Assembly (NCBI RefSeq): GCF_000308455.1
Contig: NZ_BAFP01000269.1
Span: 1 to 64,000 of the forward strand
Direction of reading: 5' to 3'
Length of the DNA stretch: 64,000 nt
DNA from: Nocardia abscessus NBRC 100374
GTDB lineage: Bacteria > Actinomycetota > Actinomycetes > Mycobacteriales > Mycobacteriaceae
This document shows positions 1 to 8,520 of the stretch, one piece after another (within the stretch, counting starts at the first letter, position 1; each line of letters opens with the position of its first letter). A program made the position numbers and the translations under genes. The notes beneath the pieces were generated by a model, which had not been told where the DNA came from, searched no databases, and worked only from the letters and a program-made list of their open reading frames with translations.

Positions 1-78
1 CTCGGCGACGCCGACTGTCGCTCATATGCCATTCGCTATGCCGCGCATCGCAGTCGGCGGCTCTCGGGCCGCTGACAA

Positions 79-252
79 TTGACCGAGCCGATCGCGCTGA
101 CTGTCGGACTGCAACTGGGTCTCCTCGATACTGCGCTGTACTCACTGATAGTGGTAATGGCGCTTGCGACAACGGCAATGACCGGCGTTTTGATGACGCT
201 GGTATATCCGCAGCGTCTGGCGCGGGCCGCCGCCGGTCCCCGGCCCGGCCAG
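79..252 (+). pseudogene. C-terminal remnant of a cation/proton antiporter
   Basis: The frame opens directly after an in-frame stop at 73-75 and reads a hydrophobic segment with LQLGLLDTALYS and VVMALATTAMTG, followed by LVYPQR. That is the typical end of a Kef/CPA2-type cation:proton antiporter (last membrane helix, then a short basic tail). Nothing upstream in the window codes for the rest, and no natural stop follows, because the frame runs on into the antisense of the GH3 gene. I read it as a decayed gene end. The family call rests on one helix and its tail, so it is moderate. Confidence 0.6.
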
Positions 253-303
253 GGTGCGGCCCGGGCCCTGATCCGCATGTGCCGGATTCGCGCGAGGACA
301 CAG

Positions 304-2688
304 TCAGTCGACGTATGCGGTGTGTGGAAGGTCGGTGACCGATGTTCCGACGTGAAGGGTGAAGGCGCCGGGTTCGGTTGCCCAGCCGTTGTCGGTCCAG
401 TGTTCGAAAGCTCGTTGTGGCAGGGTGATTTCGACGAGGCGGGAATCGCCGGGCTCGAGGTTCACGGTGGCGAATCCGGCAAGCCAGCGCACAGGGCGGT
501 CGACCGAACTATCCGGGCGGGACAGGTAAGCCTGGACGACCTGTTTTCCCGCGCGATCGCCGGTATTGCGGACGGTGATCGTGGCGACGCGACCGGAGAC
601 GGTCAGATCGCTCGAAGACCATGTGGTGTAACCGAGCCCGTGCCCGAACGGATAGGCGGGTTCGGTGCCGGTGCGCAGCCACGCGCGATAGCCGATGTGC
701 ATGCCCTCCGCATAGTCGAGGGTGCCGTTGTCCGGGGTTGTGCCGAGGACCGGCACGTCCGTGATGGTCTTCGGCCAAGTCGTCGGCAACCGGCCACCCG
801 GCTCGGCGGCGCCGGTGAGGACATCGGCCAGCGCGGCGCCGAATTCTTGGCCGGGGAACCAGGACAGCAGCACTGCGGCGACGTAATCGCGCCACGGCAT
901 TTCCACGGGTGCACCGGAGTTGACCACCACGACGGTGCGCGGATTGACGGCGGCGACCGCGGTGACGAGTTCGTCTTGTCGGCCCGGCAGTCGCAGTGAG
1001 GTGCGGTCCACGCCCTCGCTCTCGATCCGTTCCGTGGTGCCTACCACGACAACTGCCGCTTCGGCATTGCGTGCCAATTCGACTGCGGCCGCGAACTCTT
1101 CGTCTTCTGGCCGTCGCGGGCGGGTGATACCCAGAGTTATGCCGAGGACGATTCCGAGACCGGGCACGGCCTCCTGGACATCGACGGCCACGCGTACGTC
1201 GACTTCCTGGCCGACCGCGAGCGTCCGGGTCACATAGCGCTGCGGCGGGTTCAGTAGTGCCGCGGCCGGATCGCCTGAGCCGAGGACGACGTCGTCTTCG
1301 AGTGCAGTGGCCCCGTCGACATCCAACCGCACATGGCCGATGCCGCCGAAGCCGATCTGCCAGTCGCCTGCGGTGTCGGCCCGCAGCCGTGCGCGTAACT
1401 GGATCCGCGATGCTCGATCGGCCACCGGGTCGCCGAGTAGGACCAGACTGGCCGTTGTGCGGTGCTGGGTGGCGATTTCGGTCGTACCGGCGAAGTACCG
1501 CACACTCAGTCCGGGCGTACCGGTCTCGGGGTCGGTGATCAGCTCGAGCGGGGCCGGAATCAAGCCCTCGGCCAAGCGGACGCCCGGTGTGTGAGTGACG
1601 GGCAGAACGGCCTCCAGTCCGGCGAGTGGAGTGGTGGTGTGGCCCGGGAGCACCGTGGCGCTGCCGCCGCCCAAGAATCGAGGTTCGGCTGCCGACGGGC
1701 CGAGTACCGCGATCTTCGTGCCGTCGCCCAAGGGGAGCGTTCCGTCGTTGCGCACCAGCACCATTGCCTGTGCGGCGACGTGGCGAACCAGATCCTGCGC
1801 CTGAGCGTCGGTGAAATCGGGTGTCGGCTGTGGGGGTCCGTCCAGGGCGCCCACTCGGGTAGCGAATCGCAGGACGCGCCGCACCTTGTCGTCGATCGCT
1901 TCTTCGGAGATCTCGCCGGACCGGACCGCCTTGGTCAACGGCTCACCCCACAGCATCGGCGGACCGGGCATGCAGAGATCGGTTCCGCGTGCCGCACCCG
2001 CGATGCTTCGGACGGCGCCCCAGTCCGAGACCACGACGCCATCGAAGCCCCACGAGCCTTTGAGCGGTTCGTCCAGCAGCGTGTTCTCGGTCATGGTGAC
2101 GCCGTTGACCGAATTGTAGGAATTCATGACCATCCAGGCTCCGGCCTCGACAGATCGTTCGAACGGGTACAGGTAGAGCTCGCGCAACGTACGGTCGGCG
2201 ACGCGGACATCGACTGTGAACCGGTCGGTCTCCGAGTCGTTGGCTACATAATGTTTCGGGCATGCGCTCACCCCGTGCGCCTGCACTGCTCGTACGTAGG
2301 CTGCGGCCATCTCGGCGGTGAGCAGCGGGTCCTCGGAGAAACATTCGAAGTGTCGGCCACCCAGCGGTGAGCGGTGCAGGTTGATGGTCGGACCGAGCAC
2401 CGCGTATACGTCTTTGCGTCGCGCCTCGGCGGCGATCAGCGCGCCGATCTCGCTGAGCAATTCCGGATTCCAGGTCGCCGCTATCGCCGTGCCCGACGGC
2501 AGACTCACCGACGGATCCCTCTCGTCCCAGTTCTCGCCGCGTACTCCCGACGGCCCGTCCGAGATCGGCATCTCCGCGAGCCCGATGGCGGGATCCCCGG
2601 CCAGCCGGAACAGACCTGCTCCGGATATCAATCGCAGCTTGCCCTGCAGGTCGAGCTTTGCCAGCAGTTCCTCGATGCGGTCGTCCAT
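304..2688 (-). CDS. Beta-glucosidase-like glycoside hydrolase, family 3 (GH3)
   Basis: A 794-aa GH3 enzyme expected to hydrolyse beta-glycosides. The N-terminal barrel has SDGPSGVRG, the substrate-binding KHY segment (ACPKHYVANDSE) and the nucleophile motif VVSDWGA. A PA14-like insert lies around residues 430-570, then the GH3 C-terminal domain and a fibronectin III-like end (GKQVVQAYLSRP). No signal peptide is visible, so it is probably cytoplasmic. The chosen ATG has AAAGGTG about 7 nt upstream; a longer in-frame extension upstream lacks family similarity. It lies 20 bp downstream of a deleted lipase gene in the same direction. A truncated paralogue lies at 34158-34436. Confidence 0.92.
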   Translation of the reverse strand: MDDRIEELLAKLDLQGKLRLISGAGLFRLAGDPAIGLAEMPISDGPSGVRGENWDERDPSVSLPSGTAIAATWNPELLSEIGALIAAEARRKDVYAVLGPTINLHRSPLGGRHFECFSEDPLLTAEMAAAYVRAVQAHGVSACPKHYVANDSETDRFTVDVRVADRTLRELYLYPFERSVEAGAWMVMNSYNSVNGVTMTENTLLDEPLKGSWGFDGVVVSDWGAVRSIAGAARGTDLCMPGPPMLWGEPLTKAVRSGEISEEAIDDKVRRVLRFATRVGALDGPPQPTPDFTDAQAQDLVRHVAAQAMVLVRNDGTLPLGDGTKIAVLGPSAAEPRFLGGGSATVLPGHTTTPLAGLEAVLPVTHTPGVRLAEGLIPAPLELITDPETGTPGLSVRYFAGTTEIATQHRTTASLVLLGDPVADRASRIQLRARLRADTAGDWQIGFGGIGHVRLDVDGATALEDDVVLGSGDPAAALLNPPQRYVTRTLAVGQEVDVRVAVDVQEAVPGLGIVLGITLGITRPRRPEDEEFAAAVELARNAEAAVVVVGTTERIESEGVDRTSLRLPGRQDELVTAVAAVNPRTVVVVNSGAPVEMPWRDYVAAVLLSWFPGQEFGAALADVLTGAAEPGGRLPTTWPKTITDVPVLGTTPDNGTLDYAEGMHIGYRAWLRTGTEPAYPFGHGLGYTTWSSSDLTVSGRVATITVRNTGDRAGKQVVQAYLSRPDSSVDRPVRWLAGFATVNLEPGDSRLVEITLPQRAFEHWTDNGWATEPGAFTLHVGTSVTDLPHTAYVD

Positions 2689-2708
2689 GTGCGACACCTT
2701 TCGTCGGT

Positions 2709-3113
2709 TCAGTCGGTGATGTTGCCGGCTTGATCGGCCCAGTTCGCGGTGTTGTGCAGGAGTTCGCCGGTCTCCGCGACGAATGCGCTGTGCGCGAAGG
2801 GATCGCCCCGCAGCCGATCCATGAACCACGCGGTGAGATAGCAGAGGTAGCCGTCGACTCCGGCAGTGCACGTGGCGTTCGAGCATCCGGGCCGGCCTTG
2901 GATGTCGTTGTGGTCGGCGCCGGTTCGCGCCGCAACTGTCCACGGCCCCTGCTGGTAGTAGGTGGCCTCGACTGCTCCCGCCGGTTGGTGGCTAGGTGCA
3001 GCCTGGGCCTGCGATGTGGCCACTATCGCCGCGGCAGACACCGCGAGTACCGCCGTGGCGGCGGGAAGACAGCGTCGCCGCCACGGCGGGGATCTGAAAA
3101 GTCGGTCACTCAC
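2709..3113 (-). pseudogene. Internally deleted secreted lipase/esterase (locus A copy)
   Basis: This 134-aa open frame keeps the signal peptide (RRR core, then a hydrophobic stretch ending AQA), the first mature residues (VEATYYQQGPWTVAARTG) and the C-terminal 60 residues (HNDIQG, YLTAWFMDRLRGD, TGELLHN). Compared with the intact 337-aa paralogue at 34462-35475, about 200 central residues are missing, including GHSQGG with the nucleophile Ser. The junction is in frame, so a short secreted protein could still be made but cannot be an esterase. The GTG start matches the start of the intact copy. It shares an operator palindrome with that gene. Confidence 0.85.
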
Positions 3114-3164
3114 GAGTGTCGACGATATGGCTGCCGAACCGTCCGGAGGCCCGACCGCATCGCT

Positions 3165-3180
3165 CTGCAGACTGTTGCAG
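3165..3180. promoter_or_regulatory. Palindromic operator candidate, lipase/XRE intergenic region
   Basis: CTGCAGACTGTTGCAG has arms CTGCA and TGCAG around a 6-bp spacer. It sits 52 bp upstream of the lipase start and 89 bp upstream of the divergent XRE start. The same sequence occurs at 6965-6980 before the LVIVD gene and, with one change, at 35527-35542 before the intact lipase. Repetition before three genes of one paralogous cluster argues for a shared operator; which regulator binds is inference. Confidence 0.6.
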
Positions 3181-3268
3181 ACGGGCACGCCTGCCTTTCG
3201 CGGGGGACGTATCCTGACGCGATGTTCGCTCCGATAGGCATCTGTTGGCGCGCCGCGAGGCGGGGCGC

Positions 3269-4525
3269 ATGACAGAGATCGGGCGTGCGCTGCGCGCGGC
3301 ACGCACGGCGGCGGGCATCAGCCTGCAAGGGATGGCCGCACGTACGAATTATTCGAAGCCGTATCTCGGGCAGTTGGAAACCGGAGTGCGGGTGGTCCGG
3401 AAAGAGCATGTGGCCGCTTACGAGGCGGCGCTCGGCACCTGGTTGGGGCCGCTGCACGAGCAGATGCCGGTGGCCACGGCCGATGCGATGCACGATGGCG
3501 ATCTGCCTGCCGAGTTGGCGCCGCTTCTGCTGCCTGCCGCCGGTCTCGCCGACGGCGACAACACCGGATTCACACCGACCGAAATGGATGCGGCCGAAAA
3601 GTTGGCGATCTGGGCGCGGGCGCGTCAATGGCACGATTCGACGCCGCCGATCCGAATCGTAACCGGCTGGCTGGAGGCGAACCTTTCTCGGTTGCAAGGG
3701 CTCTCACCTGGCAGCCCGAGGGCCCGGCGTGCGCTGCGGGTAGGTGCGGAACTCGCCGACATCGCGGCCGCGATGTACTGGGACGCCGAGGACAACGACT
3801 CGGCTCGCCGTTTCTACGTCCGCGCCGCGCGCCTGGCATACACCGCCGGTGACTCGAGGCTGGTGTCCGCGATCCTGGTCGGGTTGACCTGGCAGTGCCT
3901 GGACCGTGGTCGGCCGCAGGACGGCCTGGAGGTTGCGCAACTGGCGCAGTATGTTGCCCGGCGATCGGCGACCTCGCGGCTGCGCGCGACCCTGGCCGAT
4001 CTCGAAGCCTGCGCGTACGGCATCCTCGGTGATCAATCGGCGTTCCAGCGGACGCTCGCCTATGCCGCGGAATGCCGCCTGGAGGCCGCCGACAGCGACG
4101 AGACGGTCTCCGCCGCCGACCGAAGCCTGACCGCGGCGAAGATGGGCAGCATTATCGGACCGCGCCGCCACTGGCCGGGCCCCGGCAGGCAATCGCTGGT
4201 GCTCGGTGCCAATTATCGCCTCCTGGCCAGGACCCGTCCACAACTGGCTCGCGCGGCGTTCGGTGCCGATCGGATCGAGGTGCCCGACGATATCGTCGAC
4301 CCCGCTATCGCGCTGACTTCAGCGGCTCGGCTGCAGTTGATGCTGGGCGAACCGGACCGAGCCGCCGATCTGGTCCATACGGCGCTCCCGTTGTGCGGAC
4401 CCGCGGCCGTCGGCCGCGTGGCCGCCCGACTGCGCGATTTTCATCACGAATCGTCCGAATTCGACGAGGTTTCCGAAATCCACGCGGTTCGGACCGCCAT
4501 CGACGATGTCACCGCTGACCGGTGA
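3269..4525 (+). CDS. XRE-family transcriptional regulator with long helical C-terminus
   Basis: A 418-aa protein with an N-terminal HTH_3 domain at about residues 5-60 (ALRAARTAAGISLQGMA, then YSKPYLGQLETG) and a long alpha-helical TPR-like sensor region, as is common among actinobacterial XRE regulators. The ATG has GAGGCGGGG just upstream; a TTG 24 nt earlier is possible but less likely. It is transcribed divergently from the lipase-GH3 operon, with the CTGCA-N6-TGCAG palindrome between them, so it is a reasonable candidate regulator of those genes and of the LVIVD gene. A frameshifted remnant of a paralogue lies at 47140-47340. Confidence 0.85.
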   Translation: MTEIGRALRAARTAAGISLQGMAARTNYSKPYLGQLETGVRVVRKEHVAAYEAALGTWLGPLHEQMPVATADAMHDGDLPAELAPLLLPAAGLADGDNTGFTPTEMDAAEKLAIWARARQWHDSTPPIRIVTGWLEANLSRLQGLSPGSPRARRALRVGAELADIAAAMYWDAEDNDSARRFYVRAARLAYTAGDSRLVSAILVGLTWQCLDRGRPQDGLEVAQLAQYVARRSATSRLRATLADLEACAYGILGDQSAFQRTLAYAAECRLEAADSDETVSAADRSLTAAKMGSIIGPRRHWPGPGRQSLVLGANYRLLARTRPQLARAAFGADRIEVPDDIVDPAIALTSAARLQLMLGEPDRAADLVHTALPLCGPAAVGRVAARLRDFHHESSEFDEVSEIHAVRTAIDDVTADR

Positions 4526-4587
4526 GTTATGAGATCGTCGGCATCACCCGTGGTTGCCTACCTTGGAAACCGCACGAACCGATCCCG

Positions 4588-5250
4588 CTATCCGGGTGCC
4601 TGTGCGCTGTGCTGGGTGAGAAGTAATCCGATGATGCCCGCTTCCTGGCTTTGTGTGCTGATCATGTCCCTGGCGATGTATTTGACCGGGCCACTGGCGA
4701 GCTGTTCGTCGATTGCCTGGGCCATGGCGATACCGCCGTAGTGGTGGTTTCGCATCAATTGCAGGAATAGAGTTTCCGCGTCACGGCCATGCGCTGCGGA
4801 GAGCGCATCGAGTTCGGCCATGGTGGCCATTCCCGGCATGGGGGTGGCTGGGTTCGTGGTCGGGGTCCGAGCCGGGTGGTGGCGGCCCGATTCCACGGGG
4901 TGATCGGAGTCGTGCATCCAGGCCATGGGGTGGGGGTTGGTGGGCGTGACCTGGGCCAGTCGCAGCCAGCCGAGCATCGTGCCGATCTCCAGGCGTTGGG
5001 TGTCGGCGATCTGCTGGGCGAGCCTCAGCACGGTGGGGTCGACGTCGAGGCCGAGGCGTTGGACCATGATCAGCGCCTGCTGATGATGGGCGGTCATGTC
5101 CTGCACGAACGCGATCTCGGTCGCATTCAGCACCGGGGTGGGGGGTGAGTCGTCCGGAACGACGAGCGGACGGATCGCCGCACCGAGCACAACCAGAAGC
5201 AGGGCCAGTGAACCGAGCGCGGCGGTGGTGATCCAGCGGCGCCGTGTCAC
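4588..5250 (-). CDS. DUF305 domain-containing exported protein
   Basis: A 220-aa protein with an N-terminal membrane anchor (RRRWITTAALGSLALLLVV) and a DUF305 ferritin-like helical domain. The hallmark is FVQDMTAHHQQALIMVQ, repeated in the second half as LMRNHHYGGIAMAQ. A His/Met-rich linker (WMHDSDHP, GRHHPAR, MPGMATM) suggests metal contact, as DUF305 proteins are often near metal genes; that role is inference. Its GTG start overlaps the stop of the upstream LVIVD gene by 4 nt (GTGA), so the two are translationally coupled. The B locus has lost this gene. Confidence 0.9.
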   Translation of the reverse strand: MTRRRWITTAALGSLALLLVVLGAAIRPLVVPDDSPPTPVLNATEIAFVQDMTAHHQQALIMVQRLGLDVDPTVLRLAQQIADTQRLEIGTMLGWLRLAQVTPTNPHPMAWMHDSDHPVESGRHHPARTPTTNPATPMPGMATMAELDALSAAHGRDAETLFLQLMRNHHYGGIAMAQAIDEQLASGPVKYIARDMISTQSQEAGIIGLLLTQHSAQAPG

Positions 5251-6815
5251 GAGCCGACCGTCGAACGCTGATCGACCGGGGGAACGTAGACGCCGGGCGC
5301 CAGTTGCAGGGTCGAGAACCCGTTGTCGGCGCAGGTGGTCCAGAGTTGGGTGCCGTGCCATTCTGGAGCGGACATGCACCAGTCGCTGGACAGGTCGCCG
5401 AATGCGACATTGCCGGTGCGAGTGCTCGCTGCTGTGGCCGGATCGAAGATGCCCTGATCCAGTGCCTGCATCACCGACTGCGCACTGAGCAGGGGGACAC
5501 CGACGATCGATGCCAGTGCGTGCGGTGAGTTCCACAGTTCGGTGTTGTGCCCGGTTTTCGCCGGCGGGTTGTAGTAGGCGATCTCTCGAACATGGAACGG
5601 ATCGCGCACGTCGAAGACCCGGACACCGGAGGAGATCCAGCCGCAGGCCAGCGCTGTCGGGTTCGAGGGGCGGTCGGCCGCGCAGTAGTGCGCATCGTAG
5701 GCGAACAGGGAGCCGCCCATGCTGGAAGCGAGCGCGCTGTCGCGATGTTCGGACAGGTTGATCTCCAGCTTGATCGAGTTGACCACGCGCGGTCGGGTGT
5801 CGTCGGAGATATCGATGACTTTGACTCCGCCGGAACCTGCCTCGTCAGCGACGAATAGGTAAGGGGTACCGCCGTAGGTGACGGGTATCGCCTGCTGTGT
5901 TGCCCAGCCGTCGGTCCACGTCAGCTCGGCGACCACCGGAACCTGCGGGTCCGGGTCACGGCGCTGGACAGCGCTCGTATCGAGGATGGTCAGGCCGCCC
6001 AGGTTGTTCGCAAGGTACATGCGATTGCCGTCGGAACGCAGGCCCATCCCATGCATCGATGTACCCGGCATGCCCTGCCAGATGACGCGCGGATCGGCCG
6101 GGTCGGTCAGGTCGACAGCGCTGACGATGCCGGGGAGGACGCCGGAGGCCCAGTAGGTGTTGCCATCAGGGGAGAACCCGCCCTCGTGTGCGGTGATCGG
6201 GACCGGTAACGCCAGGTCGGTGCCCGGTCCCGCGTTGTGCAGGCGTGGGTGCGCGCAGTCGGAGACGTCGTAGACCGAGATCAGCCCGGCGCCTGTGAAG
6301 GCTGGAGCCCCGGTGCCCACCAACAATTTCCGAGCGGAATTGACCTTGAGGCTCTCCCAGGTTCCGGCCAGCATCGCCGGTTCGGTGAGCGTTGCTGTCA
6401 GGACCGGATTCGCCGGGTCGGACACGTCGATGACCTGCACGCCGATCGCCGGTCCGAGCAGATTGCCGGGGAAGAAGCTGCCCAGGTAGACACAGTGCTC
6501 GAAGCTCGTGGAAGTGATGCCACCGCCCCGGCCCGCGTAGCCGCCCAGGCGGGTGATGTTGCAGCGGTAGCCCTGGGTGCTGCGTCCGCTGTCGCGGTCT
6601 GCCGCCGGCACGTCACCCTGCAGACCCGTCTCGGGCATGGAATCGCTCCCGCAATCGGCGCGGCCGACGGCGTTGTTCGCGACACCGAGCACTTCCTGCA
6701 CGGAACCGCTGCCGCCTTCAGGTGGTTGGGCTGCGCCGATCCCGACCGGTAGCAGTGCCGCGGCCGCGGCGATGGCAAGTAACCGCCGTGCGCGGCTGAT
6801 CGGAAAAGCTCTCAT
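5247..6815 (-). CDS. Secreted LVIVD-repeat (beta-propeller-like) protein
   Basis: A 522-aa protein with a signal peptide (RARRLLAIAAAAALLPVGIGAAQ) and repeated LVIVD-type blades such as VQVIDVSDPANPV, VYDVSDCAHPR, VKVIDISDDTRPRV and VRVFDVRDPFHVRE. These repeats build an extracellular propeller of unknown ligand. The ATG has GAGGGCGGAA upstream. It is coupled to DUF305 downstream. Its upstream 85 bp closely resemble the lipase promoter and contain the same palindrome, suggesting common control. A frameshifted, internally deleted paralogue lies at 47327-47830. Confidence 0.88.
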   Translation of the reverse strand: MRAFPISRARRLLAIAAAAALLPVGIGAAQPPEGGSGSVQEVLGVANNAVGRADCGSDSMPETGLQGDVPAADRDSGRSTQGYRCNITRLGGYAGRGGGITSTSFEHCVYLGSFFPGNLLGPAIGVQVIDVSDPANPVLTATLTEPAMLAGTWESLKVNSARKLLVGTGAPAFTGAGLISVYDVSDCAHPRLHNAGPGTDLALPVPITAHEGGFSPDGNTYWASGVLPGIVSAVDLTDPADPRVIWQGMPGTSMHGMGLRSDGNRMYLANNLGGLTILDTSAVQRRDPDPQVPVVAELTWTDGWATQQAIPVTYGGTPYLFVADEAGSGGVKVIDISDDTRPRVVNSIKLEINLSEHRDSALASSMGGSLFAYDAHYCAADRPSNPTALACGWISSGVRVFDVRDPFHVREIAYYNPPAKTGHNTELWNSPHALASIVGVPLLSAQSVMQALDQGIFDPATAASTRTGNVAFGDLSSDWCMSAPEWHGTQLWTTCADNGFSTLQLAPGVYVPPVDQRSTVGS

Positions 6816-6907
6816 GTTCCGCCCTCGCCGGGGAGGGCACCTTTCTCTTGGAATTCGGCAAGACTGCGGGACCGCAGCAGCCACCACGTGGACTGCGGAG
6901 TTCGGTC

Positions 6908-6990
6908 ACACACGAGCGTCGACGATAGAGCCGCCGTACCGTCCGGAGAGCCGACCGAACCGTTCTGCAGACTGTTGCAGACGGGCACGC
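6908..6990 (-). promoter_or_regulatory. Duplicated upstream region of the LVIVD gene with palindromic operator
   Basis: This stretch aligns with 3101-3190 upstream of the deleted lipase: shared blocks include GTCGACGATA, ACCGTCCGGAG and the 16-bp palindrome (here 6965-6980) followed by ACGGGCACGCC. The orientation relative to the downstream gene is the same. It looks like a copied control region that puts the LVIVD-DUF305 pair under the lipase operator. A vestigial GTG at the position of the lipase start has no useful frame. Confidence 0.6.
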
Positions 6991-6998
6991 CGGTCGCG

Positions 6999-7165
6999 CT
7001 ATCCCTTCCGAGTCGGCGTCGTCGCGAGGGTGACCAGGGCGTCGGCTGTCTGGCGGCAGAATCGCTCGCCGTCCTCGCTGCCGCGGGTCAGTGCGCGGAT
7101 CAGGATCGCGCCGCGTCGGAACTCGAAAATCAGGTCGGGATCGCAGTCTGGGGTGGCATGTCCCG
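6999..7165 (-). pseudogene. C-terminal remnant of a TetR regulator (locus A copy)
   Basis: The frame reads DCDPDLIFEFRRGAI, IRALTRG, EDGERFCRQTADALVTLA and stops. It matches the last 50 residues of the intact TetR at 47829-48437 (CDPDLLFEFLRGATLLRALTRG). The HTH and most of the protein are gone. At about 7165 it abuts the end of a phosphotransferase gene on the other strand, so one deletion removed the TetR N-terminus, the neighbouring DUF gene and most of the phosphotransferase gene. Confidence 0.8.
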
Positions 7166-7335
7166 CCCGGCAGACCTCGCGTGGATGCTTTCCTGGACTG
7201 GGCATGCTCGGAATTCGAAGGTCGAGAACGCCTACCGGGGACGCCCAGCCGCGAAGAAACCATCGAGTACTACCAACAGCGCAGCGGCATGACGGTACGC
7301 AACCTGCGCTACAACGAATCGAGGAGTTCGACACT
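7165..7335 (+). pseudogene. C-terminal remnant of a phosphotransferase-family gene (locus A copy)
   Basis: The DNA reads ADLAWM, then after a one-base frame change DWACSEF, RLPGTPSREETIEYY and RSGMTVRNLRYNE. This is nearly identical to residues about 255-300 of the intact phosphotransferase at 49678-50706. There is no start, no ATP-binding region and no catalytic loop. Together with the adjoining TetR end it marks the deletion scar that ends locus A. Confidence 0.8.
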
Positions 7336-7571
7336 TCCGCAGCCCCTGCCTTCATGGGTCCGCGCGCATACGTAGATCCACGCTGCCGACACAGTGATCC
7401 TCACCCAGGTGCACCCGCTTGGGGGGTCGTTTCCCAGTCGATCGGTATGCCGGCAAAATCCAGCCGGGCTTTGCCAACGCAATTGATATAAGTCGACATC
7501 GTTGCCCAGATGACGGCGTAGCGTAAATCCGATCATTCCCGGCCGAACGAGCAGAAGGACACTGAAGTGCG

Positions 7572-8450
7572 GTGCGGTCCGTGAAGTTGTCTGTGGCGTT
7601 GGCCCGAGAGGTATCGCTCGCGCGAACACACGCCGCGACCGGCTGGCTGCGAGGAACTCCGTACGGTCGCACGCTGCGCCGCGTGATCGAGGGACTCGCG
7701 GAGATCCAGATCGTGGATCGGTCGCTGGCGCTTGCCGCGCAGATCTTCACCTCCGTGCTGCCGGTGATCATTGCCGCGTCCGTTTTCAGCGGCTGGCATG
7801 GGGCGGCGAACACCATCAAGGACCAGTTCGGCTTCGATTCCGAATCGCTGGACGTCGGCGGGGGATACACCTTGACCGATCCGTCGGCAGCCGCCTTCGG
7901 TGTGGTCGGACTTCTGATGGTCCTGCTCGGCGGCACGTCGTTCGCGCGGGCGCTCGCGCGCGTCTACGAGGCGGTCTGGAAGGTGCCCGTGATCGGTCCG
8001 CGCGACGCGTGGCGGTGGCTGGCCGCGCTGCTCGCCGTCGCTTTGGCCGCAGGGCTGGTGGGGCAGACACGCGAATTCACTCAGATCCGGTACATAGGTC
8101 GGCCGCTGGCCCTGCTGAGCGAGGGAGCCATCTGGGCGTTCGTCTGGATGCTCGCCCCCTTCCTTCTCACCAAGGGAGCGCTGACCGGGCGTCTGCTGTG
8201 GGTGTCCGGCGTGCTCACCGCGGTCGGTTTGACCGCGGTACACCTGGTAGGCCGCGTCGTCTTGCCTCGCGTCACAGCGAACGCGAAGGAGCACTTCGGC
8301 CCGCTGGGGCTGGCGTTCACCTCGGTCAGTTGGCTTTTCCTCATGTCGGTCGTGATCGTAGGGGCGGCATCGGTTGTGAAGGGGCTGGCGCTGGACGAGA
8401 CCCCTCTCGGTCGCTACCTTCGGGGCCCGAACGGCGACGACCGCGAATGA
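7572..8450 (+). CDS. YihY/BrkB-family inner-membrane protein
   Basis: A 292-aa polytopic membrane protein of the YihY/virulence-factor BrkB type. The segment VDRSLALAAQIFTSVLPVIIAA is the characteristic first transmembrane unit, and further helices follow (AAFGVVGLLMVLLGG, WLAALLAVALAAGL, AFTSVSWLFLMSVVIVGAA). The family was once annotated as ribonuclease BN but is now regarded as membrane proteins of unknown function. It starts with GTG. It converges on the lipid-kinase gene. The family call is good; the function is open. Confidence 0.8.
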   Translation: MRSVKLSVALAREVSLARTHAATGWLRGTPYGRTLRRVIEGLAEIQIVDRSLALAAQIFTSVLPVIIAASVFSGWHGAANTIKDQFGFDSESLDVGGGYTLTDPSAAAFGVVGLLMVLLGGTSFARALARVYEAVWKVPVIGPRDAWRWLAALLAVALAAGLVGQTREFTQIRYIGRPLALLSEGAIWAFVWMLAPFLLTKGALTGRLLWVSGVLTAVGLTAVHLVGRVVLPRVTANAKEHFGPLGLAFTSVSWLFLMSVVIVGAASVVKGLALDETPLGRYLRGPNGDDRE

Positions 8451-8520
8451 CGCTGTGGCTCCAGCAATTCCGCGCCGACCGGACGCGAGCCCCCACGCCG
8501 GCGGCGGCTGATCGGAGAGA

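Noticed and set aside
79..999. 306-aa plus-strand frame
   Set aside because: Beyond about position 252 it is the antisense of the GH3 gene; only the first part resembles an antiporter end.
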